Positions 1 through 7,192 of a stretch of DNA of 64,000 nt are shown here, piece after piece. The translations under genes and the position numbers were made by a program. The notes beneath the pieces are model-generated. The model searched no databases, had not been told where the DNA came from, and worked only from the letters and a program-made list of their open reading frames with translations. How positions within the stretch are numbered: the stretch's first letter is position 1; each line of letters starts with the position of its first letter. The DNA comes from Actinoplanes flavus (GTDB taxonomy: Bacteria; Actinomycetota; Actinomycetes; Mycobacteriales; Micromonosporaceae): positions 408,964 to 472,963 of the forward strand of contig NZ_JAGFNS010000002.1 of NCBI RefSeq assembly GCF_017592555.1. Direction: 5' to 3'.

Positions 1-72
1 GTGGGGGTGGGGCGGGTTGGGCCCCCGGCCGGGGGGGCGGGGGGGGTGCGGGGGCCCCCCGCGCGGCTCGCT
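1..72. other. G-rich low-complexity stretch
   Basis: This stretch consists almost entirely of G and C runs, with several runs of four to eight G on the plus strand and C runs beside them. No gene is visible. It lies just downstream of the stop of the leftward permease gene, so it may act in transcript ending or form G-rich secondary structure. It could equally be a poorly resolved assembly edge. Confidence 0.4.
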
Positions 73-831
73 CTAGGCCCGGCGTGAGTAGGCGCGCAGC
101 GCCAGCGGCACGAACACGACCAGGAGCCCGGCCATCCACAACAGCGTGGTGCCCAGCGGCCCGGCGACCGGCCCGCCGACCAGCAGGCCGCGGATCGCCT
201 TGACCAGCGGCGTGATCGGGTTGACCGCCACGAACGCCTGCAACCAGCCGGGCAGCGTGTCGGTCGGCACGAACACGGGCGAACCGAACGTCAGCGGCAG
301 CACCAGCAGGAACATGATGCCCTGCACCGCGCCGGAGGTCCGGACCATCATGCCGACCCAGACCGAGATCCAGCAGAAGCAGAGCCCGAAACCGATGGAC
401 AGCGCCACCGCGCCGAGCGCCGGCAGGAACCCGGTCTCCACCCGGAACCCCATGATCGTGCCGAAGAGCAGCAGGCTCACACACACCGAGAGGTAGCGGA
501 CGACGTCGGCGCACACCGCGCCGACCAGTGGCGCGGCCCGGGAGATCGGCAGCGACCGGAACCGGTCGAAGACGCCCTTCTCGATGTCCGCGTTCAGGTT
601 CTGGCCGAGCGCCACCCCGCCCATGGCCAGCGACTGCGCCAGCATGCCCGGTAACAGGAGCTGGAGGTACTCGTGCCGGTCGCCGGAGATGGCGCCGCCG
701 AACAGGTAGGTGAACAGCAGCAGGAAGATCACCGGCTGGATGGTGACGTCGATCAGCGCCTCCGGTGTCCGCATCGTCTTGATGAGACTGCGCTTGGCCA
801 GGGCCGCGCTGTGCATGGCGATCGCGGTCAT
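73..831 (-). CDS. ABC-2 type drug exporter permease, DrrB-like
   Basis: This is a 252-residue integral membrane protein of the ABC-2 permease family. It has about six hydrophobic segments, beginning near residue 30 (VIFLLLFTYLFGG) and ending close to the C-terminus, and the conserved ABC-2 pattern of an early loop with PGMLAQSLAMGG followed by a GVFDRFRSLP segment. It should form the membrane channel of a small exporter with the ATPase encoded just upstream. The ATPase stop and this start overlap as ATGA, so the two are translationally coupled. The family (daunorubicin/oleandomycin resistance type) moves hydrophobic drugs or lipids outward. The substrate cannot be read from the sequence. Confidence 0.88.
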   Translation of the reverse strand: MTAIAMHSAALAKRSLIKTMRTPEALIDVTIQPVIFLLLFTYLFGGAISGDRHEYLQLLLPGMLAQSLAMGGVALGQNLNADIEKGVFDRFRSLPISRAAPLVGAVCADVVRYLSVCVSLLLFGTIMGFRVETGFLPALGAVALSIGFGLCFCWISVWVGMMVRTSGAVQGIMFLLVLPLTFGSPVFVPTDTLPGWLQAFVAVNPITPLVKAIRGLLVGGPVAGPLGTTLLWMAGLLVVFVPLALRAYSRRA

Positions 832-1802
832 ACCAGTTCCTCCGTCCGGACACGCCCGGTCAGAGCGTGGAACACCTCGTCCAGGCTGGGCAGATGCAGC
901 GCCAGCTCGGTCACCTCGACGCCGTCGGCACGCAGCGCCGGAATCAGCTTGTCCAGCGCCTCGTCGCTGCTCACCGGCACGGACGCCGCGCCGGGCCGGG
1001 AACCGGCGGTCTCGTCGAGACCCGCCGCGGTGCCCGGTGCGGCCACCACGTCGAGCAGCCGCAGCACGTCCGGCAGCCGGGCCGGATCAGCCGGGCGAAC
1101 CCGTAGCGTCTGGCCGCCGACCTTGCGCTTCAGGCCGTCCGGGGTGTCGTGGGCGATCACCCGGCCGTGGTTCACCACCACGATCTCGTCGGCGAGCGCG
1201 TCCGCCTCCTCCAGGTACTGGGTAGTCAGCAGCACGCTCGCGCCGCTGGCCACCTGGGTGCGGACCACACCCCACATGTCCTCGCGCTTGGCCGGGTCGA
1301 GGCCGGTCGTCGGCTCGTCCAGGAAGATCACCTCAGGCTGCCCGACCAGGCTCGCCGCCAGGTCCAGGCGACGGCGCATGCCGCCCGAATAGGTCTTCGC
1401 CGGCCGCCGCGCGGCCTCGCTCAGATCGAACCACTCCAGCAGCTCGTCGGCCCGGCGCCGCGCGTCCCTCCCGCTCAGATCGAGGAGACGCCCGATCAAC
1501 ACCAGATTCTGTACGCCCGTGAGGTCCTCGTCGACGGAGGCGTACTGGCCGGTCAGGCCGATTTTGCGGCGCACCTGCCGCGGGTTCTTGAGCACGTCGA
1601 TCCCGGCCACGAAGGCGCGGCCCTCGTCCGGGCGGAGCAGGGTGGCGAGCACCCGTACCGCGGTCGTCTTGCCGGCGCCGTTGGGCCCGAGCACTCCCAG
1701 CACGGTGCCGCGGCGCATCGACAGGTCGACCCCGTCGAGCGCCTGCGTGCTCCCGAATCGCTTGCGCAGCCCCTCGGCGCGCACCACCAGATCTTCGGTC
1801 AT
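828..1802 (-). CDS. ABC exporter ATPase, DrrA-like
   Basis: This 324-residue ATPase energises the adjacent permease. Visible motifs are Walker A (GPNGAGKTT), the signature YSGGMRRRLDL, Walker B (VIFLDEPTTGLDP) and the H-loop region LLTTQYLEEAD. The roughly 85-residue C-terminal extension is typical of DrrA-type proteins. The reading frame stays open further upstream, but the ATG at 1802 (MTEDLVVRAEGLRKRFG) matches the normal N-terminus of the family and the upstream residues do not. No strong ribosome site precedes it, so a leaderless or weakly initiated transcript is possible. It is co-transcribed with the permease. The substrate is unknown. Confidence 0.88.
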   Translation of the reverse strand: MTEDLVVRAEGLRKRFGSTQALDGVDLSMRRGTVLGVLGPNGAGKTTAVRVLATLLRPDEGRAFVAGIDVLKNPRQVRRKIGLTGQYASVDEDLTGVQNLVLIGRLLDLSGRDARRRADELLEWFDLSEAARRPAKTYSGGMRRRLDLAASLVGQPEVIFLDEPTTGLDPAKREDMWGVVRTQVASGASVLLTTQYLEEADALADEIVVVNHGRVIAHDTPDGLKRKVGGQTLRVRPADPARLPDVLRLLDVVAAPGTAAGLDETAGSRPGAASVPVSSDEALDKLIPALRADGVEVTELALHLPSLDEVFHALTGRVRTEELV

Positions 1803-1884
1803 GCCGAGAAGGTTGCCGGTCCCCGCTGGCACGGCCCGCACACGCCGCTGACACCGCGCCTGACACGGCCCGCACACGGATCTC

Positions 1885-3285
1885 TCAGGCTCCGGCGTGC
1901 TCCGGCTCACGGTGCGGGGCCGGTGCGCCATGCTCGTCGTCGACCATGGTCCGTTCGTCGAACGGGTCGTCGCCGGAGAGGACCCGCCGGGCCCGGTCGC
2001 GGTCGAACTCCCTCGTCCAGACGCCGATCAGCACGGTGGCGACCGCGTTCCCGGCGAAGTTGGTGAGCGCCCGCGCCTCCGACATGAACCGGTCGATACC
2101 GACGATCAGGCCGACCCCGTCGACCAGGTCGGGGCGGTGGCTCTGCAATCCGCCGGCGAGCGTGGCCAGCCCGGCGCCGGTGACCCCGGCCGCCCCCTTC
2201 GACGCGATGATCATGAAGAGGAGCAGTGACACCTGCTCGGCCACCGACAGCGGGTCACCCATCGCCTCGGCCACGAACAGCGACGCCATGGTCAGGTAGA
2301 TGGCCGTCCCGTCCAGGTTGAACGAGTACCCGGTCGGCACCGTGATCCCGACGACCGTCCGGCTCACCCCGGCGTGCTCCATCTTCGCGATCAGCCGGGG
2401 CAGCGCCGACTCCGACGACGACGTCGACACGATCAGCAGGAACTCCCGGCCCAGGTAGCGCAGCAGGCTGAAGATGTTGATCCGGGCCACCAGCCAGAGC
2501 AGCGTGCCCAGGACCCCGACGACGAACAGCGCGCAGGTGACGTAGAAGCCCAGCATGATCTGCGCCAGGCTGATCAGCGCATCCGCGCCGGTCGCGCCGA
2601 CCACCGCGGCGATCGCCCCGAACGCGCCGACGGGCGCCAGCCACATCAGCATCGCCAGGATCCGGAAGACCACCCGCTGAAACAGTCCGATGGCGCGTAG
2701 CACCGCCTCCGACCGCTCGCCGAGCGCCTGCACCGCGAACCCGGTGAGCAGCGCCACCAGCAGCGTCTGGAGCACGTTCCCGGTGGCCAGTGGGGAGAGC
2801 AGGCTGTCCGGGATGATCCCGAGCAGAAAGTCGGCGGTGGTCTTGGCGCTCTCCGCACCGATCGCCTTCTGCCCGGCGGCGGCCGCCGTCTCGTCGAGGT
2901 TCATCCCCGAGCCCGGGTGGATCAGATTGCCGACCACCAAGCCGATGGCCAGCGCCGCGGTCGACATGATGAGGAAGTAGCCGAGGGCCAGGCCGCCGAC
3001 CTTGCCGACCGTGGCCGCCTGCCGGATCGAGCCGACACCGAGGACGATCGTGCAGAAGATGACCGGCGCGATCATCATCCGGATCAGGTCGACGAAGCCG
3101 GTGCCGAGTGGCTTCAGCCCGACCGCCGCGTCCGGCGCGAGCAGGCCGACGGCGACGCCGAGCAGGACGGCCACGATGACCGCCAGGTACAGGAAGTGGG
3201 TACGGTCGCGGTGGACCTCAGCGGTGGCGTTCGTCATGGACGGGATGTGTCCCGGGTCCCGGCGCTGATCACCGTCACGCTCCAT
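1885..3285 (-). CDS. C4-dicarboxylate/proton symporter DctA family
   Basis: The protein belongs to the dicarboxylate/amino acid:cation symporter family. It should import succinate, fumarate, malate or related dicarboxylates across the cytoplasmic membrane. The family serine-rich motif STSSSESALPRL and the substrate-site segment PTGYSFNLDGTAIYLTMA are both present, with about eight membrane helices and two re-entrant loops. Two starts are possible. The ATG at 3285 has a strong AAGGGG seven bases upstream and gives 466 residues. The ATG at 3237 gives the more usual N-terminus (MTNATAEVHRD, 450 residues) but has no visible ribosome site, so I take 3285. The gene is divergent from glucose-6-phosphate dehydrogenase with a short shared upstream region. 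Confidence 0.9.
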   Translation of the reverse strand: MERDGDQRRDPGHIPSMTNATAEVHRDRTHFLYLAVIVAVLLGVAVGLLAPDAAVGLKPLGTGFVDLIRMMIAPVIFCTIVLGVGSIRQAATVGKVGGLALGYFLIMSTAALAIGLVVGNLIHPGSGMNLDETAAAAGQKAIGAESAKTTADFLLGIIPDSLLSPLATGNVLQTLLVALLTGFAVQALGERSEAVLRAIGLFQRVVFRILAMLMWLAPVGAFGAIAAVVGATGADALISLAQIMLGFYVTCALFVVGVLGTLLWLVARINIFSLLRYLGREFLLIVSTSSSESALPRLIAKMEHAGVSRTVVGITVPTGYSFNLDGTAIYLTMASLFVAEAMGDPLSVAEQVSLLLFMIIASKGAAGVTGAGLATLAGGLQSHRPDLVDGVGLIVGIDRFMSEARALTNFAGNAVATVLIGVWTREFDRDRARRVLSGDDPFDERTMVDDEHGAPAPHREPEHAGA

Positions 3286-3392
3286 CTGTTCACCCCTTGC
3301 AAAACGATCACGGGCCGGTGGATGACACGGCGCCGGAGCTTCGTGGGGCGCGGGGCCGAGTACCACCCGGCGTCCGGGGGTATGCAGCGCCC

Positions 3393-4745
3393 ATGACCGA
3401 TCAGACCCTGATCATCCTGGGCGCGTCCGGTGACCTGACCGGCCGGCTGCTGCTGCCCGGGCTCGGCGCGCTGCTCACCGCCGGGCACGTGCCCGGCCTC
3501 ACCCTGATCGGCGCCGCCGTCGACGACTGGGACGACGCGCGGTGGCGGGAGCGGGTCCACGAGTCGTTCGGCGACGGTCCGGTGGCCGGGGAGGTCGCCG
3601 ACCGCGCCCGCTATCTGCGGACCGACGTCACGCACGCCGACGACCTGCGGCGACTGCTCGGGGAGGCCCGCGGCTCGGTGGTGATCTTCTTCGCGCTGCC
3701 GCCCGCGGTGACCGCCAGGGCCTGCCGGGCGATGCTCGACGTGGATCTGCCGGAGGGCACCCGGCTCGTGCTGGAGAAGCCGTTCGGCACCGGCAGCGCC
3801 GCGGCCGCCGAGTTGAACGCCCTGCTCACCCGGCTGGTCCCGGAGGAGCGGGTGCACCGGGTCGACCACTTCCTGGGCAAGTCCACGGTGCTCAACATCC
3901 TGGGCCTGCGGTTCGCCAACCGGATCTTCGAGCCGCTGCTCTCCAACGCCCACGTCGCCTCGGTGGAGATCGTCTTCGACGAGGACCTGGCCCTGGAGAA
4001 CCGGGCCGGCTACTACGACCACGCCGGCGCGCTGGCCGACATGATCCAGAGCCACCTGCTCCAGATCCTCGGCCTGCTCACCATGGAGCCGCCGTTCACC
4101 CTGGGGGCGGCCGAGTTCCGGGACCGCAAGGCCGACGTGCTGCGCGCCACCCGGCCGTGGAGCGACGATCCGGCCGAGTGCAGCCTGCGGGCCCGCTACA
4201 CCGCCGGTGAGCTGGGCGGGCGGAAGCTTCCGTCCTATGCCGACGAGCCCGGCGTCGACCCCGACCGCGGCACCGAGACCCTCGCCGAGCTGATCGTCGC
4301 GGTGGACACCTGGCGGTGGGCCGGGGTGCCGTTCCGGCTGCGCTCCGGCAAGGCGATCGGAAACCGGCGCAGGGAAGCGGTGATCACCTTCCGGAAGCCG
4401 CCCCGGGTGCCGGACGGGCTGCTCGGCTGCGACCAGCCGGACCGGCTGCGCATCGGGTTCGGGCCGGACCGGCTGGCCGTCGACTTCAACATCAACGGGC
4501 CGGGTGACCCGTTCGAGCTCGATCCGGTCACCCTGGCGGCCGAGTTCGGCGAGGGCGACCTGCCCCCGTACGGGGAGGTGCTGCGCGGCGTCTTCGAGGA
4601 CGACCCGACCCTGTCGGTACGCGCCGACACCGCCGAGCAGTGCTGGCGCATCGTCGAGCCGGTCACCGGGGCGTGGCGGGCCGGGAAGGTGCCGCTGCGC
4701 GAATACCCGGCCGGCGGTTCCGGGCCCACGCTGCCGTTGCCGTGA
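3393..4745 (+). CDS. zwf: Glucose-6-phosphate dehydrogenase
   Basis: This enzyme oxidises glucose 6-phosphate to 6-phosphogluconolactone with NADP, the entry step of the oxidative pentose phosphate pathway. The N-terminal nucleotide fold shows ILGASGDLTGRLL (residues 7-19). The active-site signature appears as HRVDHFLGK with the catalytic histidine at residue 159, and EKPFGTG follows the Rossmann part. At 450 residues it is shorter than the usual 490-510, so it may be a second, specialised copy rather than the main housekeeping enzyme. The ATG at 3393 aligns with the family N-terminus, and the longer open frame upstream is not conserved-looking. It converges with the next gene, leaving only 19 bases between them. 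Confidence 0.9.
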   Translation: MTDQTLIILGASGDLTGRLLLPGLGALLTAGHVPGLTLIGAAVDDWDDARWRERVHESFGDGPVAGEVADRARYLRTDVTHADDLRRLLGEARGSVVIFFALPPAVTARACRAMLDVDLPEGTRLVLEKPFGTGSAAAAELNALLTRLVPEERVHRVDHFLGKSTVLNILGLRFANRIFEPLLSNAHVASVEIVFDEDLALENRAGYYDHAGALADMIQSHLLQILGLLTMEPPFTLGAAEFRDRKADVLRATRPWSDDPAECSLRARYTAGELGGRKLPSYADEPGVDPDRGTETLAELIVAVDTWRWAGVPFRLRSGKAIGNRRREAVITFRKPPRVPDGLLGCDQPDRLRIGFGPDRLAVDFNINGPGDPFELDPVTLAAEFGEGDLPPYGEVLRGVFEDDPTLSVRADTAEQCWRIVEPVTGAWRAGKVPLREYPAGGSGPTLPLP

Positions 4746-4764
4746 CCGGGGCACTCGGCTGGAT

Positions 4765-5130
4765 TCAGCTCGTGCCGCGCCTGATCCGCCAGCGCCGCAC
4801 CGCGACCGCGTAGGAGAGGACCACCACGGCCGCGATCAGCAGCCGCACCTCGTCGAGATACCGCTCCGGATAGATCACGCCGGTCAGGTACGTGTCGATG
4901 AACCCCCGGCTCAGCCCCGCCTCGCCGGTCCGCTCCCGGGCCCAGTCCTCCACGTGGGTGAGCGGGCAGTTCAGCCCGAACAGCACGATGCACAGGCCCC
5001 ACCCGGCCGCCAGCAGGTGCAACCAGACCACCTTCGGCCAGCGCCAGGCCAGGAAACCGCCGAGCACCACGAACGCGATGAACAGGAAATGCACGGCCAT
5101 CGTGGTCTCGGCCAGGATCCGGTAACCCAT
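4765..5130 (-). CDS. DUF2784 family small membrane protein
   Basis: This 121-residue protein has about three hydrophobic segments and matches the DUF2784 pattern: an N-terminal HFLFIAFVVLGG helix, FGLNCPLTHVEDWAR after the second helix, and YLTGVIYPERY before the last helix. The function of the family is unknown. The gene stands alone, convergent with glucose-6-phosphate dehydrogenase and divergent from the leader of the tRNA cluster. The ATG at 5130 gives a full-length family member. No partner or regulation is evident from the neighbourhood. Confidence 0.8.
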   Translation of the reverse strand: MGYRILAETTMAVHFLFIAFVVLGGFLAWRWPKVVWLHLLAAGWGLCIVLFGLNCPLTHVEDWARERTGEAGLSRGFIDTYLTGVIYPERYLDEVRLLIAAVVVLSYAVAVRRWRIRRGTS

Positions 5131-5156
5131 GCCGCCCAGTTTCCTCGATTAATTCG

Positions 5157-5187
5157 TTGGACGGGCCCCCGCGCCATTGCCTACCTT
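5157..5187 (+). promoter_or_regulatory. Weak candidate promoter for the leader/tRNA transcript
   Basis: A TTGGAC box at 5157-5162 is followed after 19 bases by TACCTT at 5182-5187. This is a weak match to the housekeeping sigma pattern, but it lies 50 bases ahead of the leader ORF and pointing toward it. The transcription start is not determined. Confidence 0.3.
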
Positions 5188-5236
5188 GGTTTCAGCGCCG
5201 GCCGAGCGAGCCGGATCGGGAAGAGGAGGGGAAACG

Positions 5237-5293
5237 ATGTCCAGTCTGCGGATGCTTCCCCTGAGCCGACCGCTGGGGCGGTGGCGCGGCTAG
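5237..5293 (+). CDS. Putative 18-residue leader peptide ahead of the tRNA cluster
   Basis: A short ORF with a strong ribosome site (GAGGAGGGG at 5223-5231) begins at ATG 5237 and ends at TAG 5291-5293. Its product reads MSSLRMLPLSRPLGRWRG. Thirteen of eighteen residues are Ser, Leu, Arg or Pro, the four amino acids whose anticodons appear in the tRNA genes downstream (Arg, Leu, Leu, Ser, Pro, Ser). It includes AGT and AGC codons (read by a GCT anticodon), CTT (GAG anticodon), CTG three times (CAG anticodon) and CGA and CGC (ACG anticodon). The 3' end of the ORF overlaps an RNA segment that can pair with the 5' arm of the following terminator. I infer an attenuation leader. That it is translated is unproven. 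Confidence 0.5.
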   Translation: MSSLRMLPLSRPLGRWRG

Positions 5294-5321
5294 CAGCCTG
5301 CTAGCGATCTTCGCGCCGCCC
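5276..5321 (+). promoter_or_regulatory. Candidate antiterminator competing with the terminator
   Basis: GGGC (5276-5279) and GGCGCG (5283-5288), both inside the end of the leader ORF, can pair with GCCC (5318-5321) and CGCGCC (5312-5317). The enclosed loop contains its own seven-base inverted repeat CTAGCAG/CTGCTAG (5290-5304). The pairing uses the same bases as the 5' arm of the terminator at 5315-5321, so the two structures exclude each other. A ribosome reaching the stop codon would cover the left arm and favour the terminator. One stalled early in the leader would leave it free. This is hand pairing, not a computed fold. Confidence 0.45.
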
Positions 5322-5349
5322 TTCCGATCACCGGAACCGGGCGGCTTTT
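5315..5349 (+). terminator. Intrinsic terminator before the tRNA cluster
   Basis: GCCGCCC (5315-5321) pairs with GGGCGGC (5339-5345), and the inner TTCCG pairs with CGGAA. TTTTCGTTT follows directly. It is a strong rho-independent terminator located between the leader ORF and the first tRNA gene, where it would end leader transcripts unless pre-empted by the alternative pairing. Confidence 0.7.
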
Positions 5350-5382
5350 CGTTTCCCATGACAATTCCACAGCGGATGACAG

Positions 5383-5455
5383 GTCCCCGTAGCTCAGCGG
5401 AGAGAGCACCGGATTACGGATCCGGGTGTCGGGAGTTCGAATCTCTCCGGGGACA
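5383..5455 (+). tRNA. tRNA-Arg (anticodon ACG)
   Basis: The cloverleaf is complete: acceptor GTCCCCG/CGGGGAC, D stem GCTC/GAGC, anticodon stem CCGGA/TCCGG with loop TTACGGA, and a T arm with TTCGAAT. The discriminator is A and CCA is not encoded. With inosine at the wobble position it would read CGU, CGC and CGA. It is the first of six closely spaced tRNA genes on the plus strand. I do not know whether it is the main Arg(ACG) gene of the genome or an extra copy. Confidence 0.9.
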
Positions 5456-5460
5456 CACAC

Positions 5461-5534
5461 GCCCTCGTGGCCCAACAGGCAGAGGCACCAGGTTGAGGAC
5501 TTGGACGGTGCGCGTTCGAATCGCGCCGGGGGCA
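5461..5534 (+). tRNA. tRNA with Leu anticodon GAG but short variable loop
   Basis: Acceptor GCCCTCG pairs with CGGGGGC (one G-U), the anticodon stem CCAGG/CTTGG carries loop TTGAGGA, and the T arm is GCGCG-TTCGAAT-CGCGC. The discriminator is A. The anticodon GAG reads leucine codons CUC/CUU. Canonical bacterial tRNA-Leu is class II with a long variable arm, whereas here only a few bases lie between the anticodon stem and the T stem. The D stem has three good pairs. It starts five bases after the tRNA-Arg and resembles the next gene in its D region (GCCCAAC followed by AGAGGC). Confidence 0.75.
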
Positions 5535-5547
5535 CGTGCGACACCAG

Positions 5548-5620
5548 GCCCGGGTAGCCCAACGGAAGAGGCGCCGCGTTCAGAGCGCGGAGGATGGGGG
5601 TTCGAATCCCTCTCCGGGTA
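5548..5620 (+). tRNA. tRNA with Leu anticodon CAG but short variable loop
   Basis: Acceptor GCCCGGG pairs with TCCGGGT (wobble pairs at both ends), the anticodon stem CCGCG/CGCGG carries loop TTCAGAG, and the T stem GGGGG/CCCTC flanks TTCGAAT. The discriminator is A. The anticodon CAG reads CUG, the commonest leucine codon in such genomes. As in the previous gene the long variable arm of normal tRNA-Leu is missing, and the D region is nearly the same. The two look like members of one unusual tRNA type. Confidence 0.75.
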
Positions 5621-5647
5621 CGCAGAGGACCGTGCACGGTCCCTGAT

Positions 5648-5738
5648 GGAGGGCTGGCCGAGTGGCCCAAGGCGACGGATTGCTAATCCGTAACAGGGGT
5701 AGTGACCTCTGTCGGGAGTTCGAATCTCCCGCCCTCCG
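5648..5738 (+). tRNA. tRNA-Ser (anticodon GCT)
   Basis: This is a class II tRNA of 91 bases: acceptor GGAGGGC/GCCCTCC, anticodon stem ACGGA/TCCGT with loop TTGCTAA, a long variable arm built around CAGGGG/CCTCTG, T stem GGGAG/CTCCC and discriminator G. It reads AGC and AGU. All parts are well formed. Confidence 0.92.
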
Positions 5739-5749
5739 CGCAAGTCCAC

Positions 5750-5824
5750 CGGGTCGTGGCGCAGCTTGGTCAGCGCGCTCGCTTTGGGAGCGAGATGTCG
5801 CGGGTTCGAATCCCGCCGACCCGA
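5750..5824 (+). tRNA. tRNA-Pro (anticodon TGG)
   Basis: Acceptor CGGGTCG pairs perfectly with CGACCCG, beginning with the C1 typical of bacterial tRNA-Pro. The D arm is GCGC-AGCTTGGTCA-GCGC. The anticodon stem CTCGC/GCGAG holds loop TTTGGGA with anticodon TGG, followed by a normal T arm and discriminator A. It reads CCA and CCG. Confidence 0.92.
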
Positions 5825-5835
5825 CTGTTCGACAG

Positions 5836-5923
5836 GGAGACGCCAGCCGATGGGTGCCGGCCGCCGCCTCGAAAGCGGTTGGAGGTTTGACGCCTCGTGG
5901 GGGTTCGACTCCCTCCGTCTCCG
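5836..5923 (+). tRNA. tRNA-Ser-like gene (anticodon CGA), possibly degenerate
   Basis: Acceptor GGAGACG/CGTCTCC, an anticodon stem with loop CTCGAAA (CGA, codon UCG), a long variable arm (GGAGG...CGCCTC) and a T stem GGGGG/CCCTC with TTCGACT are all present. However, the base after the acceptor is C where U8 is nearly universal, and there is an extra base before the D stem (GCC/GGC). This may weaken the tertiary core. It could be a decaying copy or a tRNA with altered activity. It closes the six-gene cluster, and I see no obvious terminator directly after it. Confidence 0.65.
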
Positions 5924-6013
5924 CCGTTGTCCGGGAATCGCCGCGTGAACGCCTTGCGTGAACCGCCGCCGGGTAGAAGCCTGCGAGAAGGGATGCGCAG
6001 AAGGAGGCCTGCC

Positions 6014-6601
6014 ATGGGCAAGGTCGTCGCTGCCCTGTCCATGTCTCTGGACGGGTTCGTCGCGGATGAGAACGACAGCGTCGGTGAGCTGTTCGGCTGG
6101 TACCAGAACGGCGACGTCGAGGTGCCGAGCGCCGACCCACACCGGGTCTTCCACGTCTCCAAGGCGAGCGCCGGCTTCCTGCGCCAGGCTTTGACCGGCA
6201 CCGGCGCGCTGATCTGCGGGCGGCGGCTCTTCGACCGCACCGACGGCTGGGGTGGGCGGCACCCGGCCGGCTGCCCGGTCTTCGTGGTCAGCCACACGGT
6301 GCCCGGCGGCTGGCCCCGGCCGGACTCGGCGACCAGCTTCTACACCGACGCCATCGCCGCCCTGGAAGCGGCACAGGACACGGCCGGGGAACGGACCGTC
6401 TCGGTCTCCACTCCGGCCCTCACCCAGCAGTACCTGGACGCCGGCCTGCTCGACGAGCTCGTCGTGTCGCTGGTGCCGGTGCTGCTCGGCGCGGGTGTCA
6501 GCCTCTTCCGCGAGCAGCAGGTGGGGCCGATCCGCCTCGGCGATCCCGACGTGGTCGAGGGGACCGGCGTCACCCATCTCACCTACCGCGTACTGAGGTA
6601 G
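6014..6601 (+). CDS. Dihydrofolate reductase family protein (RibD C-terminal fold)
   Basis: The 195-residue protein starts MGKVVAALSMSLDGFVA, the typical N-terminus of the dihydrofolate-reductase-like RibD C-terminal domain, and contains the mid-protein GALICGRRLFD and the C-terminal LVPVLLGAGVSLF motifs. Members bind NAD(P)H, but most stand-alone copies in actinobacteria have no proven substrate, so a true folate role should not be assumed. The start at 6014 has AAGGAGG at 6001-6007. The gene ends 23 bases inside the convergent NUDIX gene. Confidence 0.85.
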   Translation: MGKVVAALSMSLDGFVADENDSVGELFGWYQNGDVEVPSADPHRVFHVSKASAGFLRQALTGTGALICGRRLFDRTDGWGGRHPAGCPVFVVSHTVPGGWPRPDSATSFYTDAIAALEAAQDTAGERTVSVSTPALTQQYLDAGLLDELVVSLVPVLLGAGVSLFREQQVGPIRLGDPDVVEGTGVTHLTYRVLR

Positions 6602-7145
6602 GCAGTTTGCTCAGGAAGCGGCCCAGATGCGGGTCGAAGTGGGCCGGGTCGGCCGCGGCGATCTCCACCGGGGTCCACCAGCGGGTCCGGTGGAACTCGC
6701 CCGCGTCCGGGCGCAGCTCGTGGCCGCGGGGCAGCTCGACGACATACCACAGGCTCACGTCGATGTGGCCGGAGTCCAGGCCGACGGTCTCGGTGACGGT
6801 CAGGAAGAGCGGTTCGGCCCACGGTTTCGCGACCACGCCGAGTTCCTCCTCGAGTTCGCGGACCGCCGTGTCGTACGGTTCCTCGTCCACCTCGACGTGC
6901 CCGCCGGGCGGCAGCCACAGCCCGGCGTTGCGGTGCGCGACGAGCAGGACGGCGCCGTCCGCCGGATCGACCGGCACCACGTAGGACACCAGGTGTTTCA
7001 CCGGCTCGGCCGGCTTGGCCCGCCGGTAGACGTCGTCGGTGCGGCGCAGCCACCCGAGCACGTGCCCGCGGTGTTCGCCCTCCAGATTGTCGACCGGCTC
7101 CAGCCGGGTCACGAGCTCGTGCACTGCCGCCACCGTTGAACGCAT
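6579..7145 (-). CDS. NUDIX hydrolase
   Basis: This 188-residue protein carries a perfect NUDIX box: G, five residues, E, seven residues, then RELEEELGV, within GGHVEVDEEPYDTAVRELEE. Family enzymes hydrolyse nucleoside diphosphates linked to another group. The substrate here is not predictable. The ATG at 7145 (MRSTVAAVHEL) is preferred over the ATG seven codons upstream because conservation begins there. It overlaps the end of the reductase gene on the other strand and is divergent from the acetyltransferase gene, with only 47 bases between starts. Confidence 0.88.
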   Translation of the reverse strand: MRSTVAAVHELVTRLEPVDNLEGEHRGHVLGWLRRTDDVYRRAKPAEPVKHLVSYVVPVDPADGAVLLVAHRNAGLWLPPGGHVEVDEEPYDTAVRELEEELGVVAKPWAEPLFLTVTETVGLDSGHIDVSLWYVVELPRGHELRPDAGEFHRTRWWTPVEIAAADPAHFDPHLGRFLSKLPTSVRGR

Positions 7146-7192
7146 GCGGGCATGATGGCAGCCCATTGTGCCGAGTGGGTGACAATTCGCGC

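Noticed and set aside
5356-5367. CCCATGACAATT before the first tRNA, resembling the 16-bp polysaccharide motif
   Set aside because: Only twelve bases match, and many 12-base coincidences are expected in 64 kb; the second half of the motif is absent.
5148-5930. tRNA cluster as an integration site of a mobile element
   Set aside because: No integrase, no direct repeat of a tRNA 3' end and no phage or plasmid genes are found nearby.
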